Source: Neodiprion pinetum
Taxonomy: Eukaryota > Arthropoda > Insecta > Hymenoptera > Diprionidae
Direction: 5' to 3'
NCBI RefSeq assembly: GCF_021155775.2
Contig: NC_060236.1
Coordinates: 26,612,238 to 26,676,237 of the forward strand
Length of the DNA: 64,000 bases
In this document: one piece after another, positions 62,038 through 64,000 of the stretch
How positions within the stretch are numbered: position 1 is the stretch's first letter
Layout of the letters: each line of letters opens with the position of its first letter
The notes under the pieces: model-generated
Databases searched by the model: none
Told to the model about the DNA's origin: nothing
The model's input: the letters and a program-made list of their open reading frames with translations, nothing else
Translations under genes and position numbers: made by a program

Positions 62038-63840
62038 TTAGAATTTAGTTTTTCCGATTGTCACTTGACCGTGATCAAAATTGTACTCTGTATAAAATTC
62101 CATTAAAAATGCTCCGCCTAGTTGCCAAAACTTCTCATCGCTCGGTACAAATGGTGATAGGCATATTTCCAAACTTTCGTATGTTAGCTGGAAAGTCACA
62201 ATCAAAATTATTAAAATAAGATGGTTCCATTCAAAAACTTCGTTTGGTATTTCTCATAGTGAAATAAGTAATAATACAAACACTAACCTTTTCACAGTTT
62301 TCCTTTTCTAGATATCATATACAAATGAAGCTCATACAGTCATTTTTCGTTTTTTAAGTACTTACTGACCGGTATAGGTGTGAAAATCAAAAAAAAAATC
62401 TCATAAAGTTATAGCGTATACTCACATGTTGAACGTAGTACTTTGAATTGATGGTGAAGGTCTTTTCAGCTATTACGAAGTTGATCGGTGGTAATTTTGC
62501 AAATTCCCTGCAGTTCACCTGATGCAGTGTAGGTGATACAGCACGCAAAAAATCACATTCATTAAATTTTTATGACACAAACTTAGCTGTCACTTATTTA
62601 TAGGAGTCTAGAAATCCCTGTACAGTTCGAAAAAATAATATCTACGCCATATTACCATGTATCTGTCCATTTTGAAAATCGCTGGCACGAATGATCTGGC
62701 ACCTAGCAGGTCGTTTATTAACTGAATTTCGTCCCTTGGCCCGACTATTGTGTTTGTGCTACTATCCAAAAGGGCTTCACAGCCATCCTTGCAAAATGGA
62801 TGAGACTTATCCCTAACATCTATAACCATTCTGCAAGAATCAAAACGAACCTTGTTATCGTTTTTGTCCATTTATATTATGTATTCTCGAAATAAGCAAG
62901 AAGAAACTTATTACCATTCAGATGGAAAGTGAAAAGTGAAATATTAATTGATGAATTAACTTTGAAAGATCTGCTGTGCGCTAAATTCACCTGTCCATTT
63001 TGATCTTCCAGTAAAGTTTCCCTATCACGGGAACTGTAACCAGTGTTGACTCGTTAACATGCTTTCTATCTGGTGCTCCCAATACCAGACGACCAGCTCT
63101 TTCTGTGGTCGCATCCCTGAAATTGTGTGTAATTTTATTTATTTATTTTTTTACTACTAGTACAATAATGGTTATTTTGGAGTATTTTAGAAACGAAATA
63201 TTCTCCATTGCAATTCAATAAAATTATTTGCGAGAGTGGGAAATAGCTCATTATTGTCCGAGCCTACAAACACATAAAATTGATAGTCGTGTATAGAGAC
63301 GTTTGAATTGCAAAATTCAGAAACGAATTTATTTCCTGTAGAATAATGTAATACGTGAAATTCACCTGTTGAAGTAGAATGAAAACATTGGCTTATTGAT
63401 AAGCTTCTGTTTCAGTATGTTTGTGAAAAAAGATGGAGCCTTGATGTGTCTCAGGTCTGGAAAACCAAGACCTATAATTCCATCAGCTTTGCTAAGTCCA
63501 TAAGGAATCCAAGGGATGTGCGTCATCTCGATGAAACTTTGATTCTCTATTGTTAAATGATCGAGCTAGTAATTTGAATAGAAAAAGAGCTGAGTTAATA
63601 AGATTAATCACTTCATTGGATGGGTGAAAGTGCGAATTGCTCTGGTCGACAAGATATAAGGAATTATTAATTTTCGCGCACAAAATTTATACGAAAAGGA
63701 ATAATATAAGACAGTTCTTACTCTGAATTTATCCCGGGAAACAAAACCTTGGAGATCGTTTGCTGTGTCTCCAGTTGAAAAGATGGTTCCATCTTCTTGA
63801 TAAGATGAGGATCTACTGCTGTCATATCTCGTATGCGTCA
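62038..63840 (-). CDS. Divergent cathepsin-D-like aspartic protease homolog, 5' part outside window
   Basis: Exons visible on the minus strand: 63722-63840, 63366-63565, 62991-63116, 62656-62830, 62426-62518, 62038-62187. All have GT-AG borders and one continuous frame. Lengths are 119, 200, 126, 175, 93 and 150 against 119, 200, 123, 148, 93 and 162 in the adjacent cathepsin D, so this is a tandem duplicate. A1-family landmarks remain: THTRYDSSRSSSYQEDGT, ADGIIGLGFPDL, KPMFSFYFNR, GCEALLDSS, FWQLGGAFLMEFYTEYNF. However, the second catalytic triad is DSST, not DTGT/DSGT; the flap YGSGSLSG is replaced by STGDTANDLQG without the tyrosine; and the polyproline loop is gone. The exon carrying the first Asp lies beyond 64000. 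A non-catalytic or altered function is inferred; no in-frame stop is seen. Confidence 0.88.
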
Positions 63841-64000
63841 CTGTATTAAACCAAACGTTAATTGATGAAGAAAGATCTTGAATCTTATGTAACAAGAAAC
63901 ATTCATGTAAATCATATAGTTTGAATATTTTTTATGCAACGTGTTAATCAAATCGTTATAAATACAATTCAATATTGATTTATAACTAAGAGTTTTGTAC
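63841..64000 (-). other. Intron of the protease paralog
   Basis: AT-rich intron reaching the window edge; the acceptor tttaatacag abuts the exon ending at 63840. The exons with the signal peptide and first catalytic Asp should lie at higher coordinates. Confidence 0.7.

Noticed and set aside
1..64000. tRNA genes
   Set aside because: No B-box-like GGTTCGAATCC with a matching A box and foldable acceptor stem was seen on either strand.

Overview
The window is nuclear DNA of an arthropod, almost certainly an insect. Genes carry short GT-AG introns, the background is AT-rich, and degenerate non-LTR retrotransposons and satellite DNA are present. The ortholog set (MUS81, COG3, FNBP4, RpS13, PHRF1, cathepsin D) and the purine-rich LINE at the left edge resemble what is common in Hymenoptera (sawflies, ants). 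That last step is inference; no species is claimed.

Layout. Bases 1-9650 are repeat-dominated: the 3' part of a broken LINE (1-1535), a tandem satellite of about 335 bp per unit (1536-7257, 17 units) and two more units (8957-9645), split by a minus-strand, 5'-truncated LINE (7258-8957). Bases 10036-12899 are bounded by about 205-bp inverted repeats and hold G-rich, C-rich and 60-bp minisatellites, so they may be one foldback-type element. Two smaller inverted-repeat elements follow (13685-13815; 14297-15098). The gene-dense part starts at 16.7 kb: MUS81 (+, 16765-19640), COG3 (-, 20564-23418), a 6.6-kb gap with repeat debris and a few orphan exon-like signals (23.4-30.0 kb), FNBP4 (+, 30047-36627), RpS13 (-, 37800-39215), PHRF1 (+, 40480-54279), cathepsin D (-, 57013-61292) and, head-to-tail with it, a divergent aspartic-protease paralog (-, 62038 to beyond 63840) whose first exons lie outside the window.

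All six housekeeping gene models were assembled by hand from splice signals, and every junction keeps reading frame: MUS81 656 aa, COG3 836 aa, FNBP4 1214 aa, RpS13 151 aa, PHRF1 2765 aa, cathepsin D 383 aa. They form no operon. They cover DNA repair (MUS81), Golgi tethering (COG3), RNA-linked scaffold proteins (FNBP4, PHRF1), translation (RpS13) and lysosomal proteolysis. Several neighbours are convergent (MUS81/COG3, FNBP4/RpS13, PHRF1/cathepsin D), and RpS13/PHRF1 are head-to-head.

The points most worth a second look are: the cathepsin-D paralog, which has lost its flap tyrosine and the glycine of the second catalytic triad yet keeps an intact frame and nearly the same exon lengths; the satellite's 1008-bp higher-order repeat, and the fact that neighbouring elements join it at one monomer site; and the 2.9-kb inverted-repeat-bounded minisatellite region.
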